A stretch of 64,000 nucleotides of DNA, from the NCBI RefSeq assembly GCF_021018895.1, contig NC_079365.1, forward strand, positions 18,746,001 through 18,810,000, read 5' to 3'. Both the position numbers and the translations under genes were made by a program. Shown one piece after another: positions 47,441 through 60,819 of this stretch; position 1 is the stretch's first letter; each line of letters begins with the position of its first letter. The DNA comes from Seriola aureovittata. Taxonomy: Eukaryota > Chordata > Actinopteri > Carangiformes > Carangidae. A model generated the notes under the pieces. The model had not been told where the DNA came from, made no database searches, and worked only from the letters and a program-made list of their open reading frames with translations.

Positions 47441-49781
47441 GGAGTGGAGGACAGAGTGGGAGACAGAGGACAGGGGATTTTCTTTTTTTTTTTTCTGGGT
47501 TCTGATAACAGTCTTGTCAGAGATTAAGGGAACAAGGCTTTTTACAAGTGCTAACACAGTTTGTTCCCAAACAGAACCACACCGAAGTAGAAAGTATCTT
47601 GCTGAAAACTTTGCATTTTGCTGAAAACTTTGCCTGTAGTGAGACGAAAGTTGACAAGAACTGTGACACAAAATGAACTCCAGCATTAGTCTGTGGAGGG
47701 ACTGAGTGGAACTATGATTGGCACAACAGGATGTGAGCTGTTGTAGTTGATAAGGTGCAGCGGTCTGACGAGGAACAGATGAATAGGCCACAGACAAGCA
47801 TGTAGTTCCCAGATAAGAGTGGGGAGAAACACTACCTGTGCTTGCATGTTCTTGTTCGCACGGTTGGCTGTGTAGGTGTTTCCAAGAAACTGTTGGGATG
47901 ATTACTTTTTAATTACACTGAACTAAATGCAACAATCTCAACAGTCAGCATTACCCACAAAATACAGAAAAGAAGGACTAAGATAACAAGAGATTATGAG
48001 GGATGAGGAAGGTGCGCTATAGAAAATACTGAAGCTGTTAAGCTACAGGACGGAGAAAAGGTGGAAAATGTGCTTATATGGAGAGGAAGGCTAAAAAGGA
48101 CTGGATAGAAGGGGGTAGGTGGGAGGGCTTTTTGCTGCTGGTAGGTACGGCCTTCAGAAGGAGGTGGGCCTTGGAAATGGCTGCCGCAGGCGGTCTCTAC
48201 AGGCAATGAGGACTCTTTTGTCAGAAGCAGGAAATGAGGTTTCTGTTGTGATTAAAAGGAAGGTTTCTATGGCAATGCAGAGAGCCGTGTGCACAGAGAA
48301 TTTGTTGGGAGTAAGAGGGGTGGGTGGGTGGTTGGGGGGTGGGGGTGGTAAGTGAGAGTTGAATTTCAAAGCAAGCAGCCTCCTCCATCTCATCTCCCAC
48401 CACCGCCACCCCTCAGCTTTTCCACGGCGCCCTTTTATCTCTGATAATCTGTTTTCATAGCCACAGTTGAGTCTGCGAGGGGGATTATCTTGAAGTCATT
48501 GGTCGATCAGTCATAAATGTTTAGCAGTAGCAGTTTCACTTCCCCAAATTGCAGCTGTCAAAACCGTACTTGAAAAACAAAAAAAACACTTCAACAAATA
48601 CTCTTATTAAAACTACACAACTCAAGATGGATATTAACATAATGACCTAAATCTGTCACGTTCTTATTTAGACAGGTACACTTCTGTTGAATCACCCCAT
48701 TCCTTTGTGAAGTCCATGATAAAAAAAAAAAAAAGCATGATGGCTTCAGTGTGACCTTTAAAAGCTAAATATGGGAATGTGCTTTGTTAATTGTTTCACT
48801 GAGCTGTAGGTAAAAATATGTTTCTTAAAATAAGCTCCCCATTCTGATTTTCTCTCTCTTGTACAGAGGAAGCGAAAGCCATCTTTGCCCCAACACAGGC
48901 TCACTCCAGGATGTTTGGATAAGATGACATTTGAAACTCCTGAGGATCAAAGTGAAGTTTTTTTTATTTTTTTTATCCTTGCGCACTACAAGCCAGACTG
49001 ACTGTTGTAGAAAAAAAAAAAAGATACAGATGCTCCTGATATTACTGCTACACATGAAGATAATATAGTACTCTGCCCAATATACCTACACTATGAGACT
49101 GATGTTAATGATTGTGCCGTACAATGAACAGAGAACCAATAAATGGAAACGTCATTTGGAGCAGATTTTATTATAGAAATCTGAATAAATGTGTGTGATT
49201 CACAGAATAATCATCATTATTCCACCAACAAAAATGTGTTTAAAATCAGTGTATACAGTGAAGTGCTTAAAAGCCCCTCACCTCCTTTTCAGAAACTCAG
49301 AATCAAGGTCCCAGCACGCCGGTTAGAATTACAAAAGGTTCTGCTGCCCCCAACCTTTTCGTTTGAGCATAGCAGCAAGTACCATGTAATGAAACGCTGC
49401 CAGTGATGGAGAGCTGTACTGTGACCAGATTGTATAGTCAAAACCAGATGGCAAGTCACACATCAAAAGGACAGCTGGTTACCAGAGTCTGAAAAGGCAT
49501 CTTTATAGCTCCAAACCTAATTAGCTCCAACTAAACAAATCACACCAAGATATAATGTAGCAGGCAATGCCAATGATTCATCATAAAAGGTGACTTACAC
49601 ATAACATAATTAAGCTTTAAATGTTTGTGTGTGCAAGCTGCATGGTTTCAAGCTGGTTCCGTCAGCGGTCACGGCCTCCATTGATCTAGATTATGGTAAA
49701 CAATGAACGCAGGCCCTTGAACTGCAGATAATGACGGCAGGGACGACGATCCGCATTAACTACACTGATCAGGTCAATGTG
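47433..49781. other. Gene-free stretch downstream of the odad1-like gene
   Basis: Contains G-rich and homopolymer runs. Nothing resembling a protein-coding exon was found. The part next to 49782 is probably the odad1-like 3' untranslated region (minus strand), with no clearly preferred end. Confidence 0.45.
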
Positions 49782-52700
49782 TCAGATCAGTGCATCTTCC
49801 AGAGAGTGTCGTTGGCCATCGAACTGCTGATTGATCTTTGAGGCTTTGGTCACTGCTTGCTGGACTGAACTCTCTTTCTGCAGAACCTATAAATTATACC
49901 CAGAAAATCAGATGATAAAAGTGCTTTAATCAACTGATCATGACATAAACCATAAATAATCCCTCGAGTGTAAGATTGGGACTTTTTATTGCACCGCTTT
50001 CATTATTCTTCTGCGAAGTTCCCCTTGTGACAGCGGACGTTCTTCCTCATCAGTAACAACAGACTCTTCTTCATCATACTCTGCACTGAGGAGTCCAACC
50101 AACACAGACACACCCGTCAACAATCATTGATGTTCCAAGAGTGTAAATGTACGTCACAAGTATGTTGATCTCAAAATTAACTGATAAAACACTGACCTGT
50201 TGACTGCAGGTTGGATACTGATATTCTGCTGAAGCAGCTCTGGATTTTGACCCAAAAGGAATTTGGCCAGGTCTTTTGGATTGTAGTCCTTTTCCAGATC
50301 CTGCAAGCGTTACAAATACAGAGACACATTATAATAGAAGGCAGAAATGAAAGAAAGTAATGTATATACACTTATATGTCAAGAAAAGGTAGGACAGAAC
50401 CACAGGTTGACAGGTTACTTTAGAATCGAGGAAAGCTTGTATGGTGAGCAGCTCATTAGTCTTCTGTTCCACCAGGCCCAGATAGGACATGATGTTGTTC
50501 TCACTAATCCCTGTTGAGGAGCCCAGCATGTCCTCTATCACTGAGTGGTCACACTCCATTTTAGAGAAGATGCTGTTCACTCCTGTGGGATGGGAGAAAA
50601 CCAAGTGTCAGGATTACCTACAACTGTCTGGGTTTAAATATCCAGTAAATATCCAGCCAAAGGTGCAGTATGTGGTGTGTGTATGCAAATATACACACAC
50701 AGAACATGCATTTAAGAGAAAACTATGTTTTACAGGTCAGTCAATTCCTGATAATTTCATTGGACTTGTAAACAGACCTGTAAAATTAATTGTTGCCAAA
50801 CCTGTTTTAATCTCGTCCAGGATTTTGCTTATAATGCTGGCTTGATTTTCATAGTCCTCCGCTTGGCATTCAGTTTCCTTTTGTTGTTCATCAATGTCTC
50901 TCAGCAAAGAGCGATGATTGTGCTCCTGCTGCAAACCTTTCACTCGAAACTGTTCCATCTCTTCTTGGATCTGCAGATTCGCACAGTTCAGTGTAAACAG
51001 ATAAATAAACATATATTGGCTATACTGTACATTAATTAACTTTCTCCTCACTGAACACAATCTTGCCTGTGATTCTACAACCATGGTCTTTGAAGTTCTT
51101 TATACTGGTACCTACTCATATTCTACTGCTGCACTAATTAGGAGAATAAGCAAAGCTAAAAATGGGAGAAATTAACTGATGAGTGTGTCCATGGGTATAG
51201 TCAAATAGAGAAAACATACCTGACTGATATGATCCCTCAGCACTTCAGCCTCATTGTTTTGCTCATTAACAAAATTGAAGAGTGCAAATTTCCGGTCTTC
51301 AACTACACAGCAAAACAGCAAACAGCAGTGAGGTACATTTAAATCTTCCCAATGGAGACTGATCATCCTAATTATGAAAGTGAGACATTATATTTAATTA
51401 TCTTTAATGTCCCTCCAAAGGTAGATAAATGAAAATGAAGTAGGATATCTAAATAAGAGCCAGTTTTAAACTAAAAACAGATCCTGCAATAAACTGAGTA
51501 ATGAGCAGATCCGACAGCATTGTCTTTGTGCATGGATGAAAATAAAACAGTCAAGTTGTGCTGGTAAGACTTACCCTGGATGAACCTGGTGACCAGCATG
51601 TCCAGGTTGTCCTCTCCTGTCATTGCCTGGATCCTCTCAAAAACCTCCCTGAGAACATCCAGCGACTCTTCCCCTGAGTCCGTCCTCCGCTGCTCCTTCA
51701 CCTCTGACACTGGGACAAACAAGCAGCATTGCAATCATATGAAAGTCATTAGGACTGTATCGAAGCCACTATCACTATTATCGTCTGGACTTGCATTATT
51801 ATTATCATTGACTTTTACTTCACCATTTGCTTTTACTACTGATATGAATTATAATTCACACTCTGACTCCCTTACTTACCTATTATGTGTGTGTGTCTAT
51901 GGCTTTCTGTTTTAGTTCATCATTAAAAAAATCCCATCATATATACCAATCGGTTTTAAAAATCAGTGTTATTGATACATCTGAGTACATAAGTTAAGTA
52001 TTCATCCCAGTTTTTGCAAGCATAAAACAAAATATAAAATAGGTACTGCTACAATCACAAGTGTTTACTAATATACGGTTTATGAAGGAAGGATGGAGAA
52101 TAAGATGTTGTAGACTCAGAAGAATTAAATGAAATCTGTTCTTTTGATGTTGTAAAATGTAAAATTCAGCAGCAGAAAATACACCCTAATCCTCTAAAAC
52201 TCATTTCTCATGTTGTCGTTTCTTCTCTCTAGCTTGTGCTCATGGGATACACAGCACTGTACGTGACTGTGCTCGGGCATTTGAATGTTATAAGCTGAAA
52301 ATTGGTGGGATTCCCAGTAGATACATTAAATATGTCGGCATTATTGTCATTATTGATGGCATCACAAAGATTTTGTCGTTATTGTGAATATTATGTCAAA
52401 ACAGCAACATTAGCTATAGCACATTGGTTTTTGTCTTACATTGTCTGTGTCCCGTTTCATGGCCGTCATCCTGCCCGCTCCTCTCGCTGCACTTGGTGGT
52501 CATAAACTCTTTCAGACTATACTCATGCGCAATAACCCTTTCAAGTTCCTTCATCTCAGCATTGTACTGGGAAAGGTCCTTCACCGCTTTCTCCCTCATC
52601 ATTGTCATTTTGGACTGAGCCTCCACCCTTATGTAGAAAGGTTAATAGATAAGACATTAAAAAACCAAGATCAAGAGGTGCACATCTCCCCAATTTTTAC

Positions 52701-53916
52701 AACATTACACAACTGTCTAGAATCTGACCTAGCATCGTATGCAGCATTGGACAGGTTGACACTTTCCCCGATCTTCTTGCGGACCTCATGCAGTTCCTAC
52801 AACTCACAACACAAAAGTGCAGAGACATGCTTTTTAGTTGACATTTTAAAACCAGTGTAAAAAACTTGAATAGTTGGCTTAAATAACAAGGAAACTAGAC
52901 TAATACTTTCAATCATCTATGGTGTGACCTCTGACCTTGTCCAGCCTGTTGTGCAGTTGCTGGAAACGAACACGCTCAATATGAAGCGTCTGCAACTCCT
53001 CTCTCAGGTGGCTGTTTTTGGTCAGCTGTTCATTGAAGCGAGTCAAAGCCTGAAGAGGACATTGTACACAAAATTTTAAATATTACAGCAATATGTGAAA
53101 ATTTGTACTATTAATCAGACAAGGATGCTCCTTAATACTCACTCTGTCCAGTTTGTATTCCAGTGTGCGTATGGCCTTCTGGGTCTGTCGTACCTCAGAT
53201 CTTTGTGTGTCACTAATACTGACCTCCCCTTTCCTCAGCTCTGCCAGCTTCAACTCTATGTTTGAGATCTGCCCATAATACAGACACAACATGAACACAT
53301 GACATAAACTTGGGTTGGTGTGTCCAAAGATATCAGTAAACCTGACTAGTAATACATCGAGTGAAAAGCACTTACAAACCTCTCTTTCTAGTTCTTTTTG
53401 ACACTGCTTCTCTTTCCCTAGTTTGTCCTCAAGCATGTCTCTCTGCTCCAGCATAGCACGAAGACTCTTGGTGTCCTCACTGTCCCGCTGTTGGTGGGAC
53501 AAGCTCTTACATACACCAAGGTTTCGATGCAGCTCCTCCTGCTCCTTCAGCAGCTTGTCCATCTCCTGCCTTCATCCACAACACACAAACATCAGGTATG
53601 GATTTACCTCATCAGGTAAATTAAAGCACACATTGTGAATACTGTGGTAGGTGTACTGTTTTATTACTGTTGTTTGCGGATCTGCTCCCGGGCCTGAATG
53701 TTGTAGGCCTGTCGATCTCCTTCCATGATCCTGAACTGTCTTTGCAGTTTGGCTATCTCTGATTCTGCTTAGAAAACATCATATGCACATTATAGTAACT
53801 GGCAAACTAACACCACTAAGGTGTTAATAGTTAATATTAACAACATTACCTGTACCATCAATATCCATCTCACTGCTGTCTGAGCGGGCACTTGTGGCTG
53901 ATCTTCCGCGAGGCAT
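49782..53916 (-). CDS. odad1: Outer dynein arm docking complex coiled-coil protein (ODAD1/CCDC114 type)
   Basis: Coiled-coil protein of the family that anchors outer dynein arms on ciliary doublet microtubules. Fourteen minus-strand coding exons: 53916-53850, 53767-53668, 53569-53380, 53268-53143, 53049-52936, 52796-52729, 52627-52440, 51709-51575, 51302-51220, 50970-50802, 50582-50419, 50300-50197, 50085-49995, 49886-49782. The sum is 1704 nt, 567 residues, with phases closing throughout. The start MPRGRSATSARSDSS leads into EIAKLQRQFRIMEGDRQAYN, the family's N-terminal core. Most of the rest is heptad-rich coiled coil. Family blocks include QYNAEMKELERVIAHE, VEQKTNELLTIQAFLDSK and RPLSQGELRRRIMKA. 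Length is close to the CCDC63 paralogue (about 563) and shorter than human CCDC114 (about 670), so CCDC63 identity remains possible. Exon 3 uses donor GTTTGT because the nearby GTAAGT breaks the frame. If the weak donor GTGCAA at 49994 is ignored, the protein ends after two more codons. Confidence 0.85.
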
Positions 53917-53922
53917 GGTTAC

Positions 53923-54470
53923 ACTGGGCTTTATTGGATAAAATAAAAAGTAATGTAACAAGAGGGAAAATTGGCATTGTCTTCTGACCATTAAGCTTAA
54001 CCAAACGTAGACATTTAGTGTCATATTCAGCTTTAAAACCTAGATTGAAAGGTGAAATTGAGAATAAATATGACAAAACAGTTTTTTCTTTCTCTCAAAA
54101 CAGTGATTGCCTGAAAGCAGCATTCACAAACCTTTAGTATGTACTGCTGCAGGTTGTTGAACTTGTGATTCATTAAACCTAAATATTTAAAGCTAATTAA
54201 GCAGGTTTTTCTAATCTATAAGAATAGTCAATCCAAAGTATCATATTCTGGCACAGGTCAGCCAAACTACCTACAGTGCACATTAGCAAGCTAAGCCAAA
54301 ACCAGTAGGCATACTAGTATTTAGCTTCGTTATAGCTAGCCAACATATGAAAGGTATCCAGAAAACCTCTGCTATTTATGAAAAATAAGAATTTACCTCC
54401 ACAGTTGATAGTTTGAAGAGTAAAAACCCAGTGAACCTCTCAGGATAAACAGCAGGCGCCCAATAGCCTG
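53923..54470 (-). other. odad1: 5' non-coding exon and first intron of the odad1-like gene
   Basis: On the minus strand the ATG is preceded by an acceptor CCCAG|TGTAACC (exon edge 53923). A matching donor GTGGAG|GTAAAT ends an exon at 54397. The upstream exon would run from about 54470 to 54397. Inferred from splice-site words alone. Confidence 0.4.
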
Positions 54471-54490
54471 AGTTGTTAGCAACTGTTGCT
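54460..54490. promoter_or_regulatory. odad1: RFX X-box-like cluster at the odad1-like promoter
   Basis: GTTGTTAGCAAC at 54472-54483 followed by T and GTTGCT at 54485-54490 gives overlapping RFX half-sites, with a CCAAT word at 54460-54464. RFX factors drive many motile-cilium genes through X-boxes close to the start site, and this gene's product belongs to that class. The first pair lacks the usual 1-3 base spacer, so it is an imperfect match. Confidence 0.4.
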
Positions 54491-56192
54491 AAGTGTGGTG
54501 GGAAAGCCTGTCCCTGAATTCTGCCTCTCAGGCAGTAACAACGATGAAAGTCAGGTTGAGTCATACACACACATACTGTTTCAGTCGGCAAAGGTTATTG
54601 GTTGGGCCGTAACTGAGGTCCGAGCCTTCCAATCACAGTAATTTATACAAACACACAAACACCCTGTGATTGCCAGTTTGTGTAAGCTAGCCATTAGTCC
54701 AAAAGATGGGTTGCATGCGAATGCATGGGACAGACAGGACAGGACCGAACAAGTGCCACACCAGCAATAAAGAAGGTAATGTTGGGAAAATAATCCTCAT
54801 CTATGAATAAATTCTTTACTCAAGTAGGCTACTCTAGTTTAATTAACTTCATTTAAAACATTTCAGAGAGGGAAATATAATCTAATAATACTTCATTTAT
54901 CTGACGGTGACAGCTGCAGTTATTAGAAAAATTGTTCAGGTTTAATACAAAGAAATTAGCTTGATTAAACTACCCAACATCAGTGCAGGAAAGTAATTCA
55001 ATAAAGTACTACTATACTCAAGTACAGTTACTTTACTTGAGTATCTCCATTTTATGCTACTCGCTACTTTTATGCTAGCACTACCGTACATGGTAGTTTC
55101 ATTGTAGACAGACACCCAGAAAATGAACAGTACTGGAATGATTGGTTGGTTAATCAATTTACAGATTGACAAAGAAGTAATTGGCAACAATTTTATAATT
55201 GATTCATCGTTTCAGTCAACTAAAGAAAAAAGTGGAAACAATTCACGTGAATATTTCCTGGTTTCTAATCTCAAATCAAGTCTAAATTTAACATTTGCAT
55301 TTTGGGGTTTTGTATTATCATCTTAGGCTCCAGTGAATAATGATGATTATTTCCTGGATTTGTACTATTTACTGACGTTTTATGCACTGAACAATCAGTT
55401 GATTATGAAAGAAGGTAACTGTCAGATGTATTTGTTGATAGTTGCTATGCAGTTTATTTTATGTGTTTGTGTCAGAATAAATTAATTAATATCAGCTGAT
55501 ATATAGTTATTGGAATTTTAAACTGACAATTATATAATTGATTATTAATATAATTTGCCACAAAAAACTGATATTAATATCAGTTACCAGAGTATTGCTA
55601 GATCTGTAATTTAGTATTGATTGCTACTTTTATTTATTGAGAGGATTGAAACACTCCATGCAAATAAGAATAATCTGTGCCTTGCTCAGTCCACAGATAC
55701 TAAGAGAAAATTTCAAAGAAAAGCTCTTACAGTTTGTAAGAGCATGCCTTTTAATTGTGTCTTTATTGTTATACAGTTAATGGAGTTAACAAGATTAGGA
55801 AGGAAGAGAATTTTTCTTAAGAAATAAGTTTCTAATAATTTCTAATACAAAACTGTACTGTATTTACCTAGAGTATTTATTATAATGAAGCTATACAAAA
55901 TATATATTTAAATTGTAAAATATACTGTTTCTATACCTACATGAGCAGTTTATTAGTCATGTTATTTATAATTCCATATTAATTCAACAATATAGGAAAA
56001 ACTTATTATAACCTAATGTAACAGTATATCTCATAGCTTTTAGGCCTAAGCTATAATATTCTTTGTTCACATATAAAGCATGAAAATATCATTTTTACAA
56101 AATATATGATTCTTCATATATTCCTTTTTTATACATAGGTTTTCAGTCAGAAAATTGCATTGTGGTAAACATCATAGAGACTGTGTCTCTAT
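54491..56192. other. Intergenic region between odad1-like and tas1r3-like genes
   Basis: No coding exon seen. It contains an ACTTGAGTA-type repeat fragment near 54975-55095 and a reverse-oriented relative of the 25120 and 26510 repeats near 55125-55300. The remainder is strongly AT-rich. Confidence 0.5.
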
Positions 56193-59100
56193 TTACTGCC
56201 CTGACTGTGACTGTGACTGTGGCTGTGGCTCCTCCTGAGCTGGTGTTGGTGGGACACCCTCTAGGAAGGTACAGAAGTGCTTTGGTGTATTGAAGTCAGG
56301 TTTCCTCAACAGCAAGTAGCATTTTGGGAAGTAGTAGGCTGCCACCAGTCCCAAGTTGCTCGCCAGGGTGAAACAGACATGGACAATGGACCTATTCTTT
56401 GTATTCAAGCCTATGTAGATTGGAATAAAGGTCACCCAAATCACACAGTAGATCAGGGAGGAAAAGGTAATGTCCCTGGCAAGGTTATACTGATGAAGAG
56501 GCTTCACTGCCATGAAGGTACAAATGAATGATATAAGGGCCAATACAACATTCAAACCTTGCATTACAGCGAATCCCATTAAAGGTAAGACTGGACATGA
56601 CAGGAAGACCCTCACAAATACTATTTTCATGTTTGCCTTATATTCAGACAGTGAGGGCCCTTCTTGGACAAACCAGCCACAGAGACCAGCCTGCACAGCA
56701 CAGCAGACCAGCACAAACATCCAGCTCCCAGGGCCTCTTAGGTGCAGGTAAGAGGAAGCTGTGTCTGGGAACTCTGTCACAAAGAATATCTGTTTGAAAA
56801 AAAAAAAAGGGGGTTTCAGTCTGTTTACAATGTGTGATCTTCATATTGTTTTATATTACAGTAATGTATTTTGTCTGTCATTCCTCACCTGCAGTGAGAT
56901 GGACGTGATAATGGAGAGGGCGACTGTTTGCAAAATGGAGATGAGCGGCAGCTGAAGACGACACACCACGTCCCCTGGTTGCCCCAGGAAGAGCAGCAGA
57001 CTGAGGCAGGCTCCCATCAGGCTGAGCAGAGCCACAAAAGTCAGGGCCCCACCTGAGGCCATTATCAATGGGGTCCCACGATGCTTCAGGAACACAACAC
57101 CAACTGACCCTTGACACAGCAGCAACAGCATCCCAGCCAGCATCAATTGCAGAGCTTCAGGTATGTCCCAGGACAAAACGTCAAAGGTTGGGTCAGTGCA
57201 ATTAATGCTGCGGATCAGGGACCATTGACCTTTAGGACACTTAGTACACTGGATGTCGTCTATGAGTCAGAAAAGACAGATGGGAATTTGGTTTGATGAA
57301 CAAGCACACCATCTAGAAATCAAATAAAACCATGTGATATTTGGGTTGATTGTGTCACCATTAATAGAATAGTTTGACATTTTTGGAAATACACCTATTC
57401 CTTGTTTCATGTCTGTGCATTGAATCTGGAGTTACAGTCAGCAACATGTTATATCTTGTTTGTGTAATCCATACAAAAGCTGAAGTGAGAAAATATCAGG
57501 TTGCGGTTTTAAGAAGGCAACATCATGATGACAACAAAACTCTCTGATGTTACTGCACCTTAAATTATTGAGCTTTAGAGGTGCTGGTAGGCAGATTTTG
57601 TTACATTTAAACAGAGCCAGGCTACCTATTTCCCCCTATTTCCAGTCTTTATCAGCTAAGATAACTGGCTTCTAGATCCATCCTTATATACAGTATATAC
57701 AAATCTAAGCAGAGATGCAGAGATGTATGGACAACCATATTACCCTCATTTGCCTGATAAGTGCCTGGCAAACAGTCGATGCAATCAAAACAGCAAGAAT
57801 GGAAGCCTTTGACTCTGCGGACCTGGCCTAGCTCACATGTTGCTGAACAGGTAGACTTAGGAACCTGCAAAAGTTGTGGCATAACAGTTAGAATTGTCAA
57901 GCCCCCCCCCCCCCCTCCAAAAAAAAAAAAATCAACATTTAAGAGGAATTTAATTGCAAAGTTTTTAAAGTGTATATAGGTTTAAAAGTTTATATCAATT
58001 TTCTAATAAATTGCTGAAATTACCTCTGAGTTCGCAGTGTACCATTTCAAGAGGGACTTGTTGATGGACAGTTGCTCAGAAAAGCTTCCAACAACTTCAA
58101 ATTCTACATCTGATGCGTTCCAGATCCACTCAATCAATTGGTATCCTATGTTTGGGTTGCCATTACTGTCAAACACTATATGTGTGCCATTTACATCTAC
58201 AGAAGTATTTCTTAAAACCTCCAACAGCTGCAAAAGAAGTTTTTAGTCATTATTTAATTTCAATATTGTTAAAAAATTATTAAACTGTCTGCAATTAGCT
58301 ACAAAGCAGACAAAAAAAAAAAAATCACCTTCCAGGGATAGATTTTGGTTTCAGATCCCCACATACAGGCAGTTGAATTGCATCCCAGCAGGTTATGTAG
58401 TGCCTCTGCCACACTGTAGATGGCAGCGTACACACTGAAAGCTGTGCGCTGCACTGAAGGGTTTGTCACCAAGCTTATATTAGCAGGTGACAAATTCCGA
58501 CATTGTGGACAGGGATTGTCGGGATTGCCAGGTTTTGCTGTGGGATGGGACGTGTTCTCCTTCTCCTTGCTCAGTTTGATGAAGAGCTCCTCTGTGTAGG
58601 CAGTGAACAGATCCAGGGTCTGTATCTTGTCAATGAACCCAATGATCGTGCCGATTTTTTGGATATTGGGTATAGAAGTAATTCGATTATTGATGCTCCA
58701 ACTTGTGCTGGCAACCCACACACCTGTTAGATTCCTCCTTATAACCTGTAAGAAATTGGATTGCATGATTGGTACTGAACTGAATATAATTTGTCCACCA
58801 ATCACATGTAATACTTGTAACATGCTGTCCCACACTGATAATTCTCTGTGTCACTAACCTCTTTAAAAAAGATCTCTGCTGACTCTGGGAGAGAAAAGAC
58901 CACTACTACGCCAACGTTGGTTGCTTTGATATTGTCAACGATGGTTTTGACTGCTGGTTCAGGGTCAGTGTATACTGGAATCAGCCCCTGATAGGCCACA
59001 CATACAGACATGTTTTCTGCTATTTTGGAGAACTGCTGCACGCCTTGTTGTCCATACTCTTCTTCACTGCCCACCACTGCCACCCAGTTCCAGTCAAACT

Positions 59101-60106
59101 CTCTCGTTAGAAGTGCCATGACATCTACTTGCCATTTGTCGCTGGGCACCGTACGGAAGAACGATGGGTAGAGAAGATTGTCACTGAATTTGTCACTGGT
59201 TGCGCCGTAGCTAATCTGAAGTGAGAAGAGTCATATTATGATACACTCATGTTTCTCAGGCCTTCCCATTATTGAAACAGTGTACCTTTACTGAGGTTGC
59301 AGTACAGCTTGCATTCCAATGGGCAATTGTTTTGTGTAATTATGTTGTCAAAAATATAAACAAGACAAAAGAACTGAGTGACAATAATGGATAAACAAAT
59401 TCATATCTTTCTCTGATACAGCTTGAAGAGGCAAATGTTCATATTTACTACCAGATGTATTTGTAACCCAACCTGCGGCATCAGAAAGAATCCTAGGAGT
59501 TTTCCAATGATGGACACCATTTCTGAGCTATAAGGACCAATCACGGCTGAGATGCTGGTCTCGTAGCTGGTGTAATTACACTCCACAGATAGTGCTTTGT
59601 CAGATTTTGCAGTGAGGAAGGAGATAGTAGGCTTCACAACAATGGCAGATTGTTTGCATGTGTCATAGATTTCATAACCCAACTTGATGCCAGGGAGCAA
59701 GATTTGTTTCCCGTTGATCTCATCTACTGCATATTTCATTACCAGAGCGAGGCCCAGTCCATGTTCATTTAAACTGTGCGAAAAAACAAAAAAAAACAAA
59801 GAAGAAGCCTTGTTAGTAAGGTTAAGCATACATATTGGTGCAGTATCTCCGAGAATAGGGTCATTATTCCCTAAAAAGAAAATTTTTCTTATTACATTAC
59901 CTTTCACAGCTGATGTTTTCCGGCTCCCTCCTCTGGCTGAGGTTGCTGGAGAGCTCGTTAATAGGAAAGAGCCCTCCCAGCATAATGTCCCCGGGCAAAT
60001 GGAAGAGACTGGTAGAAATGTTGTTGAACCATTTAGGTGAACCATTCACACTGCAGCTCAGTCTAAACACCCAGCACAGAACCAGCAGAATGAACGGTGC
60101 GGCCAT
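56193..60106 (-). CDS. tas1r3: Taste receptor type 1 member 3 (class C GPCR), complete
   Basis: Shared subunit of the heterodimeric amino-acid/sweet taste receptors (with T1R1 or T1R2) on taste cell membranes. Eight minus-strand coding exons: 60106-59901, 59773-59473, 59215-58859, 58745-58329, 58227-58024, 57864-57744, 57259-56889, 56789-56193. The total is 2574 nt, 857 residues (human T1R3 852). The ATG at 60106 begins a signal peptide (about residues 1-20). The Venus flytrap domain spans roughly 25-490, with IGPYSS and FFRTVPSD typical of class C receptors. A nine-cysteine linker follows (about 500-560, SATCELG, CCFDC, CLPGTY, CTKCPKGQW). Seven membrane segments lie at about 573-830, with LPRCYLL-like PKCYLLLRKPDFNT at the end and a Gln/Ser-rich tail. 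T1R3 is chosen over T1R1 from the IFF-TEFP loop and tail, and from 1p36-type linkage; subtype certainty is moderate. Two introns split segments that are single exons in mammals. Confidence 0.88.
57361..57673. repeat. Interspersed inverted-end element, copy C (tas1r3 intron 6)
   Basis: Begins TTAATAGAATAGTTTGACAT, the inverted-end sequence of this family, and contains GAGGTGCTGGTAGGCAGATT, CAGAGCCAGGCTACC and CCAGTCTTTATCAGCTAAG blocks shared with copies A and B. It makes up about two thirds of the intron between tas1r3 coding exons 6 and 7. Confidence 0.7.
57902..57915. repeat. Poly(C) run
   Basis: Fourteen consecutive C followed by TCC and poly(A), in tas1r3 intron 5 close to the exon 6 acceptor side. 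Such runs are prone to length error in assemblies. Confidence 0.9.
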
Positions 60107-60760
60107 GGTGCAGATGAAGCCGGAGACTGAAGCTAGAGTCGTGAGAACAGAGTGCATATGTGTCAGTACATCATGAAATATTGTGGTATGCAAACTCACC
60201 AGTAAGCCCAAAAGTCAGCTGGTGTGAGTGGCCCCTCCCTTCCCTGGCCACCTGAAGGGGTGAAATCAAATGCAAATGAACTTTCATAATTCAGATACAT
60301 TTTGCTATTATATTATTAGAAAAAACAACATGTGGTATTAAGTGCATTATTATGATTTTGTCCACATTGATAGAACCATAATTCTGAATTAGCTGTGAGT
60401 AGTGGTATCTTAATAGATTAGCATTATTGGTTTTCACATTTTTAAGGTATTGCTTGTAAGAACACGCACTTTGCACCTTGTGTGCATTTGTGTGTTTGTT
60501 GTGCATGTGGTGTCCATCTTTCCGGAGCATTTTCCTGACATTTGCTTGTGGTTTGCATTTTGATCCTCTTCACTGAAAACTATCTGACAGGAGATGAGCA
60601 CACAGTAAATTGCTGTTTGCCTGCCCAGCCTGTGTTGTTATCACAGAATTTATCACTTTGCATATGTAGGTTTGTATGGGTTGCTTATCATTGTGTCGCC
60701 ATTATGTCGTTATCAAACCCACTAATGTGTGCTTACCCTGGAGGTCGTAATGTTAATAAT

Positions 60761-60819
<59 letters not shown>

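Noticed and set aside
47267..47797. 176-residue minus-strand open frame rich in Ser-Leu and Pro
   Set aside because: Arises from the GA repeat and G-rich tract read in reverse; no domain, no splice context.
53376..53380. GTAAGT as the donor of odad1-like exon 3
   Set aside because: Better consensus than GTTTGT but adds four bases and puts exon 4 out of frame, destroying the coiled-coil sequence.
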